The position numbers and the translations under genes were made by a program. A stretch of 64,000 nucleotides of DNA from Lachnospiraceae bacterium (lineage in GTDB: Bacteria; Bacillota; Clostridia; Lachnospirales; Lachnospiraceae). The DNA lies in contig CAJTAL010000009.1 in the NCBI GenBank assembly GCA_910574285.1, forward strand, positions 1 through 64,000, in the 5' to 3' direction. How positions within the stretch are numbered: the stretch's first letter is position 1; each line of letters starts with the position of its first letter. Of the stretch, positions 18,543 through 28,450 are shown piece by piece. The notes below the pieces were generated by a model that did not search any database, was not told the DNA's origin, and saw only the letters and a list, made by a program, of their open reading frames with translations.

Positions 18543-19334
18543 ATGAGAGAAATAAACGTGGCTATAGCCGACGATAATGAAAGAATTCTGGATTTGCTTG
18601 GCGAAATTATAAGTAATGATCAGGAATTGAGATTAGTCGGAAAAGCGAATAATGGAGAGGACATGTACCAACTGATCAAAGAGAAACAACCGGATGTCGT
18701 TCTGCTGGATCTGATTATGCCTAAGATAGACGGTTTGAGTGTGATGGAGATGGTCAGTAATGACAAAGGACTGAAGAAGTGCCCGGACTTCATTGTTGTG
18801 ACGGCAGTGGGACAGGAAAGAATTACGGAAGATGCCTTCAAGAAAGGCGCAAGCTATTATATTATGAAACCTTTCAACAATGAAGTTGTGTTGAACAGAA
18901 TCAAACACGCGAACCAGGTAATCCGGCATGAGCTTAAGGTGGCGGCATCGGCGGGTACGCCGATGGATAACCAGCCGGAGATGAATCTGGAGAGCAGAGT
19001 GACGGATATGATTCACGAGATCGGAATTCCGGCACACATCAAAGGCTATCATTATCTCAGAGACGCAATCATTATGGCAGTGGAAGACATGGATGTACTG
19101 AATGCGATAACAAAAGTACTGTATCCGACAGTGGCAAAGAAGCACCAGACTACAGCAAGCCGGGTCGAACGGGCGATTCGGCATGCGATTGAAGTCGCAT
19201 GGAGCAGAGGAAAACTAGATACGCTGGATGATCTCTTTGGATATACGGTAAGTAATGGGAAAGGAAAACCGACCAATTCGGAATTTATCGCATTGATCGC
19301 GGATACGATAAGATTGGAATATAAAAACAGATAA
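18543..19334 (+). CDS. spo0A: Sporulation master regulator Spo0A
   Basis: A 263-aa response regulator. The receiver domain has acidic residues DD at 10-11, phospho-acceptor Asp56 in [13 protein letters not shown] and the Lys in MKPFNNEVV. The C-terminal DNA-binding domain carries the near-invariant [18 protein letters not shown] and the C-terminal [18 protein letters not shown]. The ribosome binding site GGAAGGGAGG ends 10 bases before the ATG. An out-of-frame ATG at 18539 opens a 12-codon ORF that overlaps the start; it is probably not meaningful. Phosphorylation would come from orphan kinases elsewhere, and no phosphorelay genes are visible here. Confidence 0.98.
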   Translation: MREINVAIADDNERILDLLGEIISNDQELRLVGKANNGEDMYQLIKEKQPDVVLLDLIMPKIDGLSVMEMVSNDKGLKKCPDFIVVTAVGQERITEDAFKKGASYYIMKPFNNEVVLNRIKHANQVIRHELKVAASAGTPMDNQPEMNLESRVTDMIHEIGIPAHIKGYHYLRDAIIMAVEDMDVLNAITKVLYPTVAKKHQTTASRVERAIRHAIEVAWSRGKLDTLDDLFGYTVSNGKGKPTNSEFIALIADTIRLEYKNR

Positions 19335-19400
19335 ATACTTTTCTTCTGGAGGAATTTGGGGTATAATAGTCACATATATGTGAAGTTTGGAGGAAAAGAG

Positions 19401-20837
19401 ATGAAAAAAATACTTTTTGCAGCATCGGAATCGGTGCCTTTTATCAAAACCGGCGGTTTGGCGGACGTAGTAGGTTCTTTACCAAAATATTTTGATAAAG
19501 AGAAGTATGATGTTCGCGTCATGTTACCCAAATATATGTGTATGAAGGAAGAATGGAAAGAAAAACTGGCGTACCATACACATTTTTACATGGACTTAAA
19601 CTGGAGGAAGCAATATGTAGGCGTGCTGACGTATGAACACGAAGGGATTTTATTCTACTTTATAGACAATGAATATTATTTTAACGGATTCGCGCCGTAT
19701 GGAGATATGTATGCGGATATTGAGAAGTTTGCGTTTTTCTCCAAAGCTGTACTGAGCGCCCTGCCGGTGATCGATTTCAGGCCGGACATCATTCACTGTC
19801 ATGACTGGCAGACGGGATTGATCCCGATTTATCTTGATAATTTCAGGTTCGGGACGGAATATTACCGCGGGGTCAAGACGATCATGACGATACATAACTT
19901 AAAGTTCCAGGGAACCTGGGATACGAAGCGGGTACGGGATATCACTGGACTGCCGGAGTATTATTTTGTACCGGACAAGCTGGAGGCTTATAAGGACGCC
20001 AATTACTTAAAGGGCGGAATCGTCTACGCGGACAGGGTGACGACGGTAAGTAATTCTTATGCGGAAGAGATTAAGATGCCGTTCTACGGAGAAAAATTAG
20101 ACGGACTGATGAACGCCAAGGCGAACTGTCTGTCAGGTATTGTCAATGGAATTGACTATGAAGATTATAATCCTGCGACGGACCCGCATATTGAGAAGAA
20201 TTTTGACATCGACAGTTTCCGCAAGGAAAAGGTGAAGAATAAACTGGCGCTCCAGAAGGAACTGAATCTGACACAGGATTCCCATACGATGATGATCGGT
20301 ATCGTATCCAGATTAACAGATCAGAAAGGCTTCGACCTTGTTGCGTATGTGATGGATGAGCTCTGTCAGGATGCCGTACAGATCGTTGTGCTTGGTACAG
20401 GAGAAGAACAGTATGAGAATATGTTCCGTCATTTTGAGTGGAAATACCAAGGAAAAGTGTCCGCCAATATCTATTATTCGGAACCGTTATCCCATAGGAT
20501 CTATGCATCCTGCGATGCATTCCTGATGCCTTCGCTGTTCGAGCCTTGCGGCTTAAGCCAGTTAATGAGCCTGCGTTACGGAACGCTTCCGATCGTCAGA
20601 GAGACAGGAGGCCTTAAAGATACGGTAGAGCCGTACAATGAATATGATAAGACCGGTACCGGATTCAGCTTTTCGAATTATAACGCGCATGAGATGCTGG
20701 GAACCGTACGTTACGCAGAGCGGATTTATTATGACAAGAAACGCGATTGGAATAAGATGGTAGAGCGCGCTATGAGCCAGGATTTCTCATGGGGAAATTC
20801 CGCAAAGCAGTATGAAGCGTTGTATGAGAGTATGTAG
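19401..20837 (+). CDS. glgA: Glycogen synthase (ADP-glucose)
   Basis: A 478-aa GT5 glycosyltransferase that extends alpha-1,4-glucan chains from ADP-glucose. The N-terminal ASESVPFIKTGGLADVVGSLP contains the ADP-glucose-binding KTGGL motif. The C-terminal block PSLFEPCGLSQLMSLRYGTLPIVRETGGL is typical. The ATG at 19401 has GGAGG at 19389-19393; a TATAAT at 19362-19367 lies upstream with a weak -35. No other glycogen genes are near, so it appears to be expressed alone after spo0A. Confidence 0.95.
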   Translation: MKKILFAASESVPFIKTGGLADVVGSLPKYFDKEKYDVRVMLPKYMCMKEEWKEKLAYHTHFYMDLNWRKQYVGVLTYEHEGILFYFIDNEYYFNGFAPYGDMYADIEKFAFFSKAVLSALPVIDFRPDIIHCHDWQTGLIPIYLDNFRFGTEYYRGVKTIMTIHNLKFQGTWDTKRVRDITGLPEYYFVPDKLEAYKDANYLKGGIVYADRVTTVSNSYAEEIKMPFYGEKLDGLMNAKANCLSGIVNGIDYEDYNPATDPHIEKNFDIDSFRKEKVKNKLALQKELNLTQDSHTMMIGIVSRLTDQKGFDLVAYVMDELCQDAVQIVVLGTGEEQYENMFRHFEWKYQGKVSANIYYSEPLSHRIYASCDAFLMPSLFEPCGLSQLMSLRYGTLPIVRETGGLKDTVEPYNEYDKTGTGFSFSNYNAHEMLGTVRYAERIYYDKKRDWNKMVERAMSQDFSWGNSAKQYEALYESM

Positions 20838-20898
20838 GTAGCGCGCATAATTTCAAGAAGGACAGAAGATAAGTCAGAATAAAGGGGAAATCGGTGAC

Positions 20899-21768
20899 AT
20901 GAAGATTCGAGACATACTAAAGATAGAAGAACCGCATATTTCATTCGAAGTTTTTCCGCCTAAGACGGACGCGGGGTATGACAGTGTTCTTGCCGCTACG
21001 GAGAAGATCGCGGCGCTTAAGTCGTCTTTCATCAGCGTAACTTACGGCGCCGGCGGCGGCACCAGCAAGAACACGGTCAGTATCGCGTCGCATATTAAGA
21101 AAGATTTTGGCGTAACCAGCCTGGCGCATCTGACATGTGTATCCTCCACGAAGGAAGTAGTGCATCAGGTGATCGACAGGCTGAAAGAAGAAGGAATTGA
21201 GAATGTATTGGCTCTAAGAGGAGATATTCCTGCAGAACATGAATTCCCGCTTCCGAATCATTATCGATATGCCAGTGAACTGATCGAAGATATCAGGGGG
21301 CAGGGAGACTTTTGTATAGGAGCCGCGTGTTATCCGGAAGGACATGTGGAGACGGAGCATAAGAAGGATGATATAATCAATCTGAAACATAAAGTGGATT
21401 GCGGCGTGGATTTTCTGACGACGCAGATGTTTTTTGATAATCATATCCTGTATAATTTCTTATATAGAATCCGGGAGAAGGGGATTACGGTTCCGGTGCT
21501 TCCGGGAATCATGCCTGTTACGAACAAAAAGCAGATTGCAAGAATCGGAGGTTTGTCGGGGACGATACTGCCAGAGAGATTCCGTGCGATCGTAGACCGG
21601 TTTGGAGATAATCCTGGCGCCATGCAGCAGGCCGGAATCGCGTATGCTACGGATCAGATTATTGATTTGATTGCGAATGGTATTAATCATATACATGTGT
21701 ACTCTATGAACAAACCGGAGGTTGCCGCGGCTATTATAAGGAATCTTTCGGAAATAGTGAAGAATTAA
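20899..21768 (+). CDS. metF: 5,10-methylenetetrahydrofolate reductase
   Basis: A 289-aa flavoprotein TIM barrel that reduces methylene-THF to methyl-THF for MetH. Diagnostic stretches are HISFEVFPPKT, the AHLTCV strand, ENVLALRGDIP, and DFLTTQMFFDN. The C-terminal half follows the family closely. It is followed by a hairpin and then by the MetH-reactivation protein and metH, so the three genes make one methionine-synthesis module. Confidence 0.95.
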   Translation: MKIRDILKIEEPHISFEVFPPKTDAGYDSVLAATEKIAALKSSFISVTYGAGGGTSKNTVSIASHIKKDFGVTSLAHLTCVSSTKEVVHQVIDRLKEEGIENVLALRGDIPAEHEFPLPNHYRYASELIEDIRGQGDFCIGAACYPEGHVETEHKKDDIINLKHKVDCGVDFLTTQMFFDNHILYNFLYRIREKGITVPVLPGIMPVTNKKQIARIGGLSGTILPERFRAIVDRFGDNPGAMQQAGIAYATDQIIDLIANGINHIHVYSMNKPEVAAAIIRNLSEIVKN

Positions 21769-21769
21769 G

Positions 21770-21814
21770 GAATATACGACCGGATCGATAACATGATCCG
21801 GTTCGGTTATTCCC
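21770..21814 (+). terminator. Hairpin between metF and the MetH-activation gene
   Basis: An outer GGAATA/TATTCC pair and an inner ACCGGATC/GATCCGGT stem (21779-21786 with 21795-21802) form a stable hairpin followed by CTTT only. It may be a weak terminator or a processing site in the metF-metH operon. Confidence 0.5.
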
Positions 21815-21856
21815 TTTAGACGAAGGACCGAATCAGGGATACAGAAGGACGGATTT

Positions 21857-22501
21857 ATGGATAGAAGGACGAAAGAAGCGGTTCGTTATCTGGGATATGG
21901 AAACCATGCGGTAGATGATGGTACGCTTGCGCTGATCGGGGATTCTTTTGATGAACTTGATCAGACGGCAGGCAGAAGAATTGTCTATCGCATTTTTGAT
22001 GTGTTGTTTCAGAGCGGCGGCTGTATGGAGATCGGAGGATTTCCTGTGACAAGTAAGGACCTTGGAAAGAATCTGAGGGGATGTGAAAGCGTGGTTGTGC
22101 TAGGGGCGACGCTGGGTCCGGAGACGGATCTGCTGATGCGCCGGTACAGTCTTACGGATATGGCTAAAACTGTCGTTCTGCAGGCGTGCGGGGCGGCTAT
22201 GCTGGAAGAGTATCTGGATGAACAGCAGGAGGAGATCAGGCAGGAAGCGGCAAAACAGGGGCTATATGTAAGGCCGCGTTTCAGCCCGGGATATGGAGAT
22301 CTTTCCATCCGTTATCAGGAGATGATACTGCGGATGCTGGACGCCCCGAAGAGGATCGGGCTTTCTATGACGGATGGAAACATGTTGACTCCTACGAAGT
22401 CGGTAACGGCGCTGATGGGACTTAGCAGGCAGAATATAGCCTGCCACATCAGGGGATGTGAAGCCTGCAATAAGACAGACTGCATGTTTCGAAGGAGTTA
22501 G
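21857..22501 (+). CDS. MetH reactivation-domain protein (stand-alone)
   Basis: A 214-aa protein that resembles the C-terminal S-adenosylmethionine-dependent reactivation domain of cobalamin-dependent methionine synthase. Supporting stretches are LVLGATLGPETD-like VVLGATLGPETDLLMRRY, LQACGAAMLEEYLDEQQEEI and RFSPGYGDLSIRYQ, followed by LTPTKSVTALMGLS. In E. coli this domain is fused to MetH. Here it is separate and placed directly before a metH that lacks it. I infer that it restores oxidised cob(II)alamin in MetH by acting in trans. The C-terminal end with three cysteines (GCEACNKTDC) is common in the clostridial stand-alone family. Confidence 0.85.
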   Translation: MDRRTKEAVRYLGYGNHAVDDGTLALIGDSFDELDQTAGRRIVYRIFDVLFQSGGCMEIGGFPVTSKDLGKNLRGCESVVVLGATLGPETDLLMRRYSLTDMAKTVVLQACGAAMLEEYLDEQQEEIRQEAAKQGLYVRPRFSPGYGDLSIRYQEMILRMLDAPKRIGLSMTDGNMLTPTKSVTALMGLSRQNIACHIRGCEACNKTDCMFRRS

Positions 22502-22530
22502 ATACGAGCAATTTACAAAGGAGCAGACAG

Positions 22531-24948
22531 ATGTTATCAGAACGACTGGGAAAAGAATTGTTGTATTTTGACGGAGGGATGGGGACGTTGCTCCAATCGA
22601 AAGGATTGAAGCCGGGAGAACTTCCGGAGGTCTGGAATCTGACGCATGCCGATGAACTGGTTGATGTTCACCGGCAGTATTTCGAGGCAGGAAGCGATAT
22701 TGTCCTGACGAATACCTTCGGGGCAAATGCTTTGAAATTTCACGATTCAAAATATGGATTGAAAGAGATCGTCGACGCCGCCGTAAGGAATGTGAAGAAA
22801 GCCGCGGCCCTTGGCGTGCGGGATGGACGGGAGATATATACGGCGCTGGATGTAGGGCCTACCGGCAAGCTCTTGAAGCCGATGGGGGATCTGGGATTTG
22901 AAGCGGCCTATGAAGCATTCCGTGAAGTTATGCGGTACGGCGAGGAGGCGGGCGCCGACCTGATCCACATAGAAACCATGAGCGATACCTATGAAGTAAA
23001 AGCCGCGGTTCTGGCCGCTAAGGAGAATACGAATCTTCCGGTAACAGTCACCATGATTTTCGATGAGAAGGGAAAATTACTGACCGGCGGAGATGTACCT
23101 TCGGTAATCGCCATGCTGGAAGGGCTGAGAGTGGACGCCCTGGGTGTGAATTGCGGTATGGGTCCGAAGCAGATGCTTCCGATAGTTAAAGAGATGATGA
23201 AGTATTCTTCCGTTCCGGTTATCGTAAAGCCAAACGCCGGACTGCCCAAGCAGCGGGATGGAGAAGTCTATTATGACGTAAGCCCGGAAGAATTCGCAGA
23301 TACGATGGAAAAGGTGCTGGAGGAAGGCGCTTGTGTGATCGGAGGGTGCTGCGGAACGACGCCAGACCATATCCGCGCCATGACCCAGATGGCGGACAGA
23401 AGGCCGGTTCATCCGCCGGCGGCGAAGGAAGATACGATCGTTTCTTCGTATGGAAAAGCAGTAGTTCTTAGCAGGAAGCCGGTTATTGTCGGCGAACGGA
23501 TTAATCCGACGGGTAAGAAAAAGTTCAAACAGGCTTTGAAGGAACATGACATAGATTATATCCTGAAGGAAGGGATTACCCAGCAGGACAGCGGCGCCCA
23601 TATTCTGGATGTGAACGTAGGTCTTCCGGATATCGACGAAGCTTCTCTGATGCAGGAAGTAATTACGGAGCTTCAGAGCGTAACGAGTCTTCCCCTGCAG
23701 ATCGATACGGTGGATATAAAGGCGATGGAAGCCGCTATGCGTATCTATAACGGAAAACCTATGATCAATTCCGTGAACGGAAAGAAAGAATCCATGGACG
23801 CGGTGTTCCCTCTGATACAGAAATACGGCGGAGTTGTCGTCGCCCTTACGCTCGATGAGGAGGGTATCCCTGCGACGGCGGAGGGTAGGGTGAAGATCGC
23901 GGGAAAGATCATAAATGAGGCGGGAAAATATGGAATCCCGAAGAAGGATATCGTGGTGGACGTACTTACTATGACGATCAGTTCGGAGCCGGGAAGCGCG
24001 CAGATTACTTTGGATGCGCTGAAGGGCGTGCGAAAGAAATATGGGGTATGTACGATACTTGGGGTATCGAATATCTCGTTTGGTCTTCCGTGCCGTCCGG
24101 TCATTAATGCGAATTTCTATACGATGGCGCTGCAGAACGGACTGAGCGCGGGAATCATCAATCCTTCTTCCGAGGATATGATGCGTTCCTACCATTCCTT
24201 CTGTGCGCTGATGAATTATGACAAGAACTGTGAAGAATATATCCGGTATTATGCCGGGCAGACGGGAACTGTTGCGGCCGGACCGAAAGCGGCGTTGGGA
24301 CAGCAGGCCGGGACGCCGGGTCTTTCGCTTAAAACCGCCATTGAGAGAGGGCTGAAAGAAGAAGCGTATCATGCGGCCGCAGAATTGTCAAAGACTCAGG
24401 AACCGTTGGAGATTATCAATCAATATCTGATCCCGGCGCTTGACGCGGTGGGAAAAGGATTTGAGAAGGGAACCGTGTTCCTGCCGCAGCTTCTTATGAG
24501 CGCGGACGCGGCGAAGATTGCGTTTGCGGTGCTTAAGGACGTACTGGAAAAGAAGGGCGGCGAGACCGAAAAGAAGGATAAGATCATCCTGGCGACGGTC
24601 AAAGGAGATATCCATGATATCGGGAAGAATATTGTGAAAGTCCTGCTTGAGAATTATAGTTTTGATGTGATCGATCTGGGGAAAGACGTGCCGCCCGAAG
24701 TTATCGCGGCATGCGCCGTGAAGGAAGACGTAAGGCTTGTGGGTTTAAGCGCTCTTATGACGACTACCGTAGTGAGTATGGAGGATACGATACGCCTGCT
24801 GCGAAGGGAAAAGCCGGATTGTAAGATCATGGTGGGAGGCGCAGTGCTGAATCAGGAATACGCCGATATGATCGGGGCGGATTTTTATGGGAAAGACGCT
24901 ATGCAGTCTGTATATTATGCGCAGGAAATATTTGCTAAGCAAAATTAA
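22531..24948 (+). CDS. metH: Cobalamin-dependent methionine synthase, short form
   Basis: An 805-aa enzyme transferring methyl from methyl-THF to homocysteine through cobalamin. Module order: homocysteine-binding barrel (about 1-290, zinc ligands in GVNCGMG and GGCCGTTPDHI), pterin-binding barrel (about 310-570, VGERINPTGKKKF and HILDVNVGLPDID), B12 cap (about 600-680) and B12-binding Rossmann domain (about 685-805, GDIHDIGKNIV supplying the cobalt-ligand His). The reactivation domain found in the 1200-residue enzymes is missing and is supplied by the gene just upstream. It starts 29 bases after that gene. Confidence 0.95.
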   Translation: MLSERLGKELLYFDGGMGTLLQSKGLKPGELPEVWNLTHADELVDVHRQYFEAGSDIVLTNTFGANALKFHDSKYGLKEIVDAAVRNVKKAAALGVRDGREIYTALDVGPTGKLLKPMGDLGFEAAYEAFREVMRYGEEAGADLIHIETMSDTYEVKAAVLAAKENTNLPVTVTMIFDEKGKLLTGGDVPSVIAMLEGLRVDALGVNCGMGPKQMLPIVKEMMKYSSVPVIVKPNAGLPKQRDGEVYYDVSPEEFADTMEKVLEEGACVIGGCCGTTPDHIRAMTQMADRRPVHPPAAKEDTIVSSYGKAVVLSRKPVIVGERINPTGKKKFKQALKEHDIDYILKEGITQQDSGAHILDVNVGLPDIDEASLMQEVITELQSVTSLPLQIDTVDIKAMEAAMRIYNGKPMINSVNGKKESMDAVFPLIQKYGGVVVALTLDEEGIPATAEGRVKIAGKIINEAGKYGIPKKDIVVDVLTMTISSEPGSAQITLDALKGVRKKYGVCTILGVSNISFGLPCRPVINANFYTMALQNGLSAGIINPSSEDMMRSYHSFCALMNYDKNCEEYIRYYAGQTGTVAAGPKAALGQQAGTPGLSLKTAIERGLKEEAYHAAAELSKTQEPLEIINQYLIPALDAVGKGFEKGTVFLPQLLMSADAAKIAFAVLKDVLEKKGGETEKKDKIILATVKGDIHDIGKNIVKVLLENYSFDVIDLGKDVPPEVIAACAVKEDVRLVGLSALMTTTVVSMEDTIRLLRREKPDCKIMVGGAVLNQEYADMIGADFYGKDAMQSVYYAQEIFAKQN

Positions 24949-24969
24949 TTAGAGAAAGGAAAGGTAGAC

Positions 24970-25977
24970 ATGGCTTTAATATTACCGGAAAATTACGATC
25001 CGCGGCTTAGTATCCGCGAGACTCAGGAAGCGATCAAATACATCCGCGATACGTTCCAGAAGGAGTTCGGCAGGGAGATGAACCTTGAGAGGATATCGGC
25101 GCCGCTATTCGTCGAGAGAAGCAGCGGACTCAACGACGATCTGAACGGTGTGGAACGCCCGGTGCAGTTTGATATCGCGGGAATACCGGGAGAGACCATA
25201 GAGGTGGTACATTCTCTGGCGAAATGGAAACGTATGGCGCTTTACAGATATGGTTTTAAGCCCGGAGAAGGACTTTATACGAATATGAATGCGATTCGCC
25301 GGGACGAAGAGCTGGATAACCTTCATTCTTGTTATGTAGACCAATGGGACTGGGAGAAGGTCATCACGAAGGAAGAAAGGAATGTGGAGACGCTTAAGGA
25401 GACTGTCCGCAATATTTTCAAGATCATTAAGCATATGCAGCATGAGGTATGGTATAAATACCCGGACGCGGCGAAGAAGCTTCCGAATGACGTAACTTTT
25501 ATCACGACACAGGAGTTAGAGGAGCGATATCCGAATCTAACCCCGAAGGAGAGAGAGAACGAGATCACGAAAGAGTACGGCTGTGTATTCCTGATGAAGA
25601 TCGGGGATAAACTTGGGGACGGGAAGCCTCACGACGGGCGTGCGCCGGATTATGACGACTGGCAGTTAAACGGCGATATCCTGTTCTGGTTCGAACATCT
25701 GAAAAGCGCTTTAGAGATCTCAAGTATGGGAATCCGTGTTGATGAGAAGTCGCTGGAAGAGCAGCTTAAGAAAGCGGGATGTGAAGAGCGAAGGGAACTT
25801 CCTTATCATAAGATGCTGATGAATGGAGAGCTTCCCTATACGATCGGCGGCGGAATCGGACAGTCGCGCTTGTGTATGCTGCTGTTAGACCGCGCTCATG
25901 TGGGCGAGGTTCAAGCAAGTCTCTGGTCGGAAGAGATGCGGGAGGTCTGCAGGAAACATAATATATTCTTATTGTAG
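24970..25977 (+). CDS. asnA: Aspartate-ammonia ligase
   Basis: A 335-aa ammonia-dependent asparagine synthetase, related to class II aminoacyl-tRNA synthetases. The family sequence is clear: [20 protein letters not shown] near the N-terminus, [37 protein letters not shown] and the C-terminal [28 protein letters not shown]. It starts 21 bases after metH with AGAAAGGAAAGG as ribosome binding site, so it is likely cotranscribed with it. No T-box fits in the gap. Confidence 0.96.
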   Translation: MALILPENYDPRLSIRETQEAIKYIRDTFQKEFGREMNLERISAPLFVERSSGLNDDLNGVERPVQFDIAGIPGETIEVVHSLAKWKRMALYRYGFKPGEGLYTNMNAIRRDEELDNLHSCYVDQWDWEKVITKEERNVETLKETVRNIFKIIKHMQHEVWYKYPDAAKKLPNDVTFITTQELEERYPNLTPKERENEITKEYGCVFLMKIGDKLGDGKPHDGRAPDYDDWQLNGDILFWFEHLKSALEISSMGIRVDEKSLEEQLKKAGCEERRELPYHKMLMNGELPYTIGGGIGQSRLCMLLLDRAHVGEVQASLWSEEMREVCRKHNIFLL

Positions 25978-26019
25978 CAGTCTGTACGAATTGTATTAAA
26001 AATCGAACAAGTGAAAGCG

Positions 26020-26048
26020 TTGACAATTCTTTAACAATTTATTATAGT
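26020..26048 (+). promoter_or_regulatory. Strong promoter of the [FeFe] hydrogenase gene
   Basis: TTGACA (26020-26025) and TATAGT (26043-26048) with a 17-bp spacer, followed by an AGGAGGAG ribosome binding site. This points to high constitutive expression. Confidence 0.8.
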
Positions 26049-26098
26049 TATAAGCAGAAATACATACATATTTACAAGATTTAGGAGGAGATTCTGTT

Positions 26099-27610
26099 AT
26101 GGTGAGAGGGTTAGATACCACGGTCAGGAAGATCAGAAGAATTGTATTTACGGAAGTGGCAAAATTAGGGTTTAAGGCGAACACAGATACTCTGAATGAC
26201 GATATGGAGGCAATTCCATTCATGATCGTTGATGAAGACGAGATGAAGTACAGAGAGAGCGTTTACCGCGCCCGCGCCGTTGTGAGCGAGCGGCTTAGGC
26301 TTGCAATGGGGCTTTCCCTTCGTCCGGAGAATAAGCATGTCCATCTGACGGCAGGTCTGGAAGCCAGCAATATTTCTGATAAGTACTATGAACCGCCGCT
26401 TATGCAGGTTATTCCTTCAGCATGCGAAGGATGCGAAGCGAAAGGCTATGAAGTCAGCAACGCCTGTAAAGGATGTCTTGCGCATCCGTGTATGGAGGTC
26501 TGCCCTAAGAATGCTATTTCTATGGTAAACGGCCGCTCATATATCGATCAGGGTAAGTGTATCAAGTGCGGCAAATGTAAATCGGTCTGCCCTTACGACG
26601 CGATAGCCAAGAAGGAACGTCCTTGTGCCAATGCATGTGGAGTCAATGCGATCGAGACGGATTCACACGGCCGTGCGGTCATCAACACAGAAAAATGTGT
26701 TTCCTGCGGTATGTGTATGGTAAATTGTCCGTTTGGCGCGATCTCTGACAAGTCGCAGATATTCCAGCTTGCCAGGGCGCTGACCGAAGGAGATAAGATC
26801 GTCGCTGAGATTGCGCCTGCTTTTGCCGGCCAGTTTGGAGATAATATTACGCCGAGGAATCTGAAAGCGGCCCTTCAGGAATTGGGATTCTCGGAGTTCT
26901 ATGAAGTTGCTCTCGGCGCCGATATCGGAGCGGTCGCGGAGGCTCATCATTATGTAAATAAGGTTACGACAGGAGAACTTCCGTTCCTTCTTACTTCATG
27001 CTGTCCGTCATGGGCGATGCTGGCGAAGAAATATTTCCCGGATATGGTGGATCAAGTATCACAGGAGTTAACGCCTATGGTTGCGACGGCGCGCACGATT
27101 AAGAAAGAGCATCCGGATGCAAAAGTTGTATTCATCGGACCATGCGCGGCCAAGAAGCTGGAAGCTATGCGAAGGACAGTAAGAAGCGACGTTGATTTTG
27201 TAATAACCTTCGAAGAGTTGCAGGCAATGTTCGATGCGAAGGGAATCGACCTTACCAAATATGAAGCGGAGTCCTCTTTCCACAACGCGACAGGCACCGG
27301 ACGCGGATATGCTTATGCGGGAGGCGTCGCCAGCGCGATCGAGAAATGTGTCAAAGAATACTATCCGGGTACGGATGTAAAGGTGGTGCATGCGGAAGGA
27401 CTTGCGGAGTGTAAAAAGACGTTGTCTCTGGCAAAGGTAGGCAGGATGAACGGTTGTCTGATCGAAGGTATGGGATGTCCCGGCGGATGCGTGGCCGGAG
27501 CAGGAACCAATATCGCTGTCGATAAGGCGAAGAAGAAGGTTCAGGAATTTGTGGCCGGATCTACCCGGTCGCTGCCTCCAAAGGAGTTAGAAGAGATTGA
27601 ATTGAAATAA
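26099..27610 (+). CDS. Monomeric [FeFe] hydrogenase with ferredoxin domain
   Basis: A 503-aa enzyme that probably makes or oxidises H2 with ferredoxin. The N-terminal ~100 residues are unassigned. Residues about 105-215 hold cysteine clusters for [4Fe-4S] centres (CEGCEAKGYEVSNACKGC, CIKCGKCKSVCP, CVSCGMCMVNCP). The H-cluster domain has L1 TSCCPSW, L2 GPCAAKKLE and L3 EGMGCPGGCVAGAG. The L2 and L3 motifs differ from the textbook MPCxxKxxE and ExMxCxxGCxxGGG, pointing to a less studied (group B-like) class. There is no partner NADH or formate module, so electrons probably come straight from ferredoxin. It is monocistronic, with its own promoter and terminator. Confidence 0.92.
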   Translation: MVRGLDTTVRKIRRIVFTEVAKLGFKANTDTLNDDMEAIPFMIVDEDEMKYRESVYRARAVVSERLRLAMGLSLRPENKHVHLTAGLEASNISDKYYEPPLMQVIPSACEGCEAKGYEVSNACKGCLAHPCMEVCPKNAISMVNGRSYIDQGKCIKCGKCKSVCPYDAIAKKERPCANACGVNAIETDSHGRAVINTEKCVSCGMCMVNCPFGAISDKSQIFQLARALTEGDKIVAEIAPAFAGQFGDNITPRNLKAALQELGFSEFYEVALGADIGAVAEAHHYVNKVTTGELPFLLTSCCPSWAMLAKKYFPDMVDQVSQELTPMVATARTIKKEHPDAKVVFIGPCAAKKLEAMRRTVRSDVDFVITFEELQAMFDAKGIDLTKYEAESSFHNATGTGRGYAYAGGVASAIEKCVKEYYPGTDVKVVHAEGLAECKKTLSLAKVGRMNGCLIEGMGCPGGCVAGAGTNIAVDKAKKKVQEFVAGSTRSLPPKELEEIELK

Positions 27611-27626
27611 GGTTTATTCGTATAAT

Positions 27627-27672
27627 CCAACGGAAACACTTTGTGCGAGCAAGTATTTCCGTTGGGTTTATT
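27627..27672 (+). terminator. Intrinsic terminator after the hydrogenase
   Basis: CCAACGGAAA (27627-27636) pairs with TTTCCGTTGG (27656-27665), with inner ACTT/AAGT pairing, followed by GTTTATTTGT. The rest of the gap to 27782 shows only an isolated TATAAT (27678-27683). Confidence 0.8.
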
Positions 27673-27781
27673 TGTATTATAATTTGGATCTGTACGATCG
27701 GAACGTTGCTCGGAAGGACGGCGCTTTGACGGCGGCGATACAGGCGCAATAAACGAATTAACAGGAGGAACGAGTGAAGAG

Positions 27782-28450
27782 ATGCAGGATATATTACTGG
27801 TGGAGGACGACTATGAGTTGAATCAGGCGGTCTGTTATGCATTAGATAAAGAAGATTACCGTGTGAGGTCTGCGTTTTCCATAGATGATGCGAGAAAACA
27901 TTATTTGGAGAAGATACCGGATTTAATCTTGCTGGACGTAAATCTTCCGGACGGCGAGGGATTCACTTTTTGCAGATGGATGAAGGAGAGAAGGGAAGCG
28001 CCGGTTATTTTTCTGACCGCCCGCGATCTGGAGGAGGACGTACTGAAGGGATACGACCTGGGAGCTGAGGATTACGTGACAAAACCATTCTCTATGAAGA
28101 TATTATTGAAGAAAATCAGTGTGATTATGAAAAGAAGCTCCGGAAATGAAAATCAAGTGTTTGACGACGGATACCTTCATATAGACCTCCGTGAGGCGAA
28201 GGTGTCTGCAGGGGGGAAGGAATGTTCTGTGACACCGACGGAATTAAGGCTCCTTGGTGAATTTGTGAAGAACGGCGGACACCTTTTGACATACCAGATT
28301 TTGCTGGAACGTTTGTGGGACAGCGGCGGACAGTTTGTAGATAAACACGCGTTAGCGGTGAATATCAACCGTCTGCGCAGAAAGGTCGAGGATGCGGAAC
28401 ATAAGTATATTTCAAATGTATATGGGATGGGATATCAATGGATTGGATGA
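27782..28450 (+). CDS. OmpR-family response regulator
   Basis: A 222-aa regulator with receiver domain (acidic VEDDYE near residue 8, phospho-acceptor in LILLDVNLPDGEG, Lys in VTKPFSM) and C-terminal winged helix (VTPTELRLLGEFVKNGGHLL, VDKHALAVNINRLRRKVED). GGAGGAACG precedes the ATG. It overlaps the histidine kinase gene by 13 bases. With the kinase and the ABC transporter downstream it forms a BceRS-AB-like unit; direct repeats before the ABC genes are the likely binding site. Confidence 0.93.
   Translation: MQDILLVEDDYELNQAVCYALDKEDYRVRSAFSIDDARKHYLEKIPDLILLDVNLPDGEGFTFCRWMKERREAPVIFLTARDLEEDVLKGYDLGAEDYVTKPFSMKILLKKISVIMKRSSGNENQVFDDGYLHIDLREAKVSAGGKECSVTPTELRLLGEFVKNGGHLLTYQILLERLWDSGGQFVDKHALAVNINRLRRKVEDAEHKYISNVYGMGYQWIG

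Noticed and set aside
24949-24969. T-box or other leader before asnA
   Set aside because: The gap is only 21 bases and contains just a ribosome binding site, so no such leader can fit.
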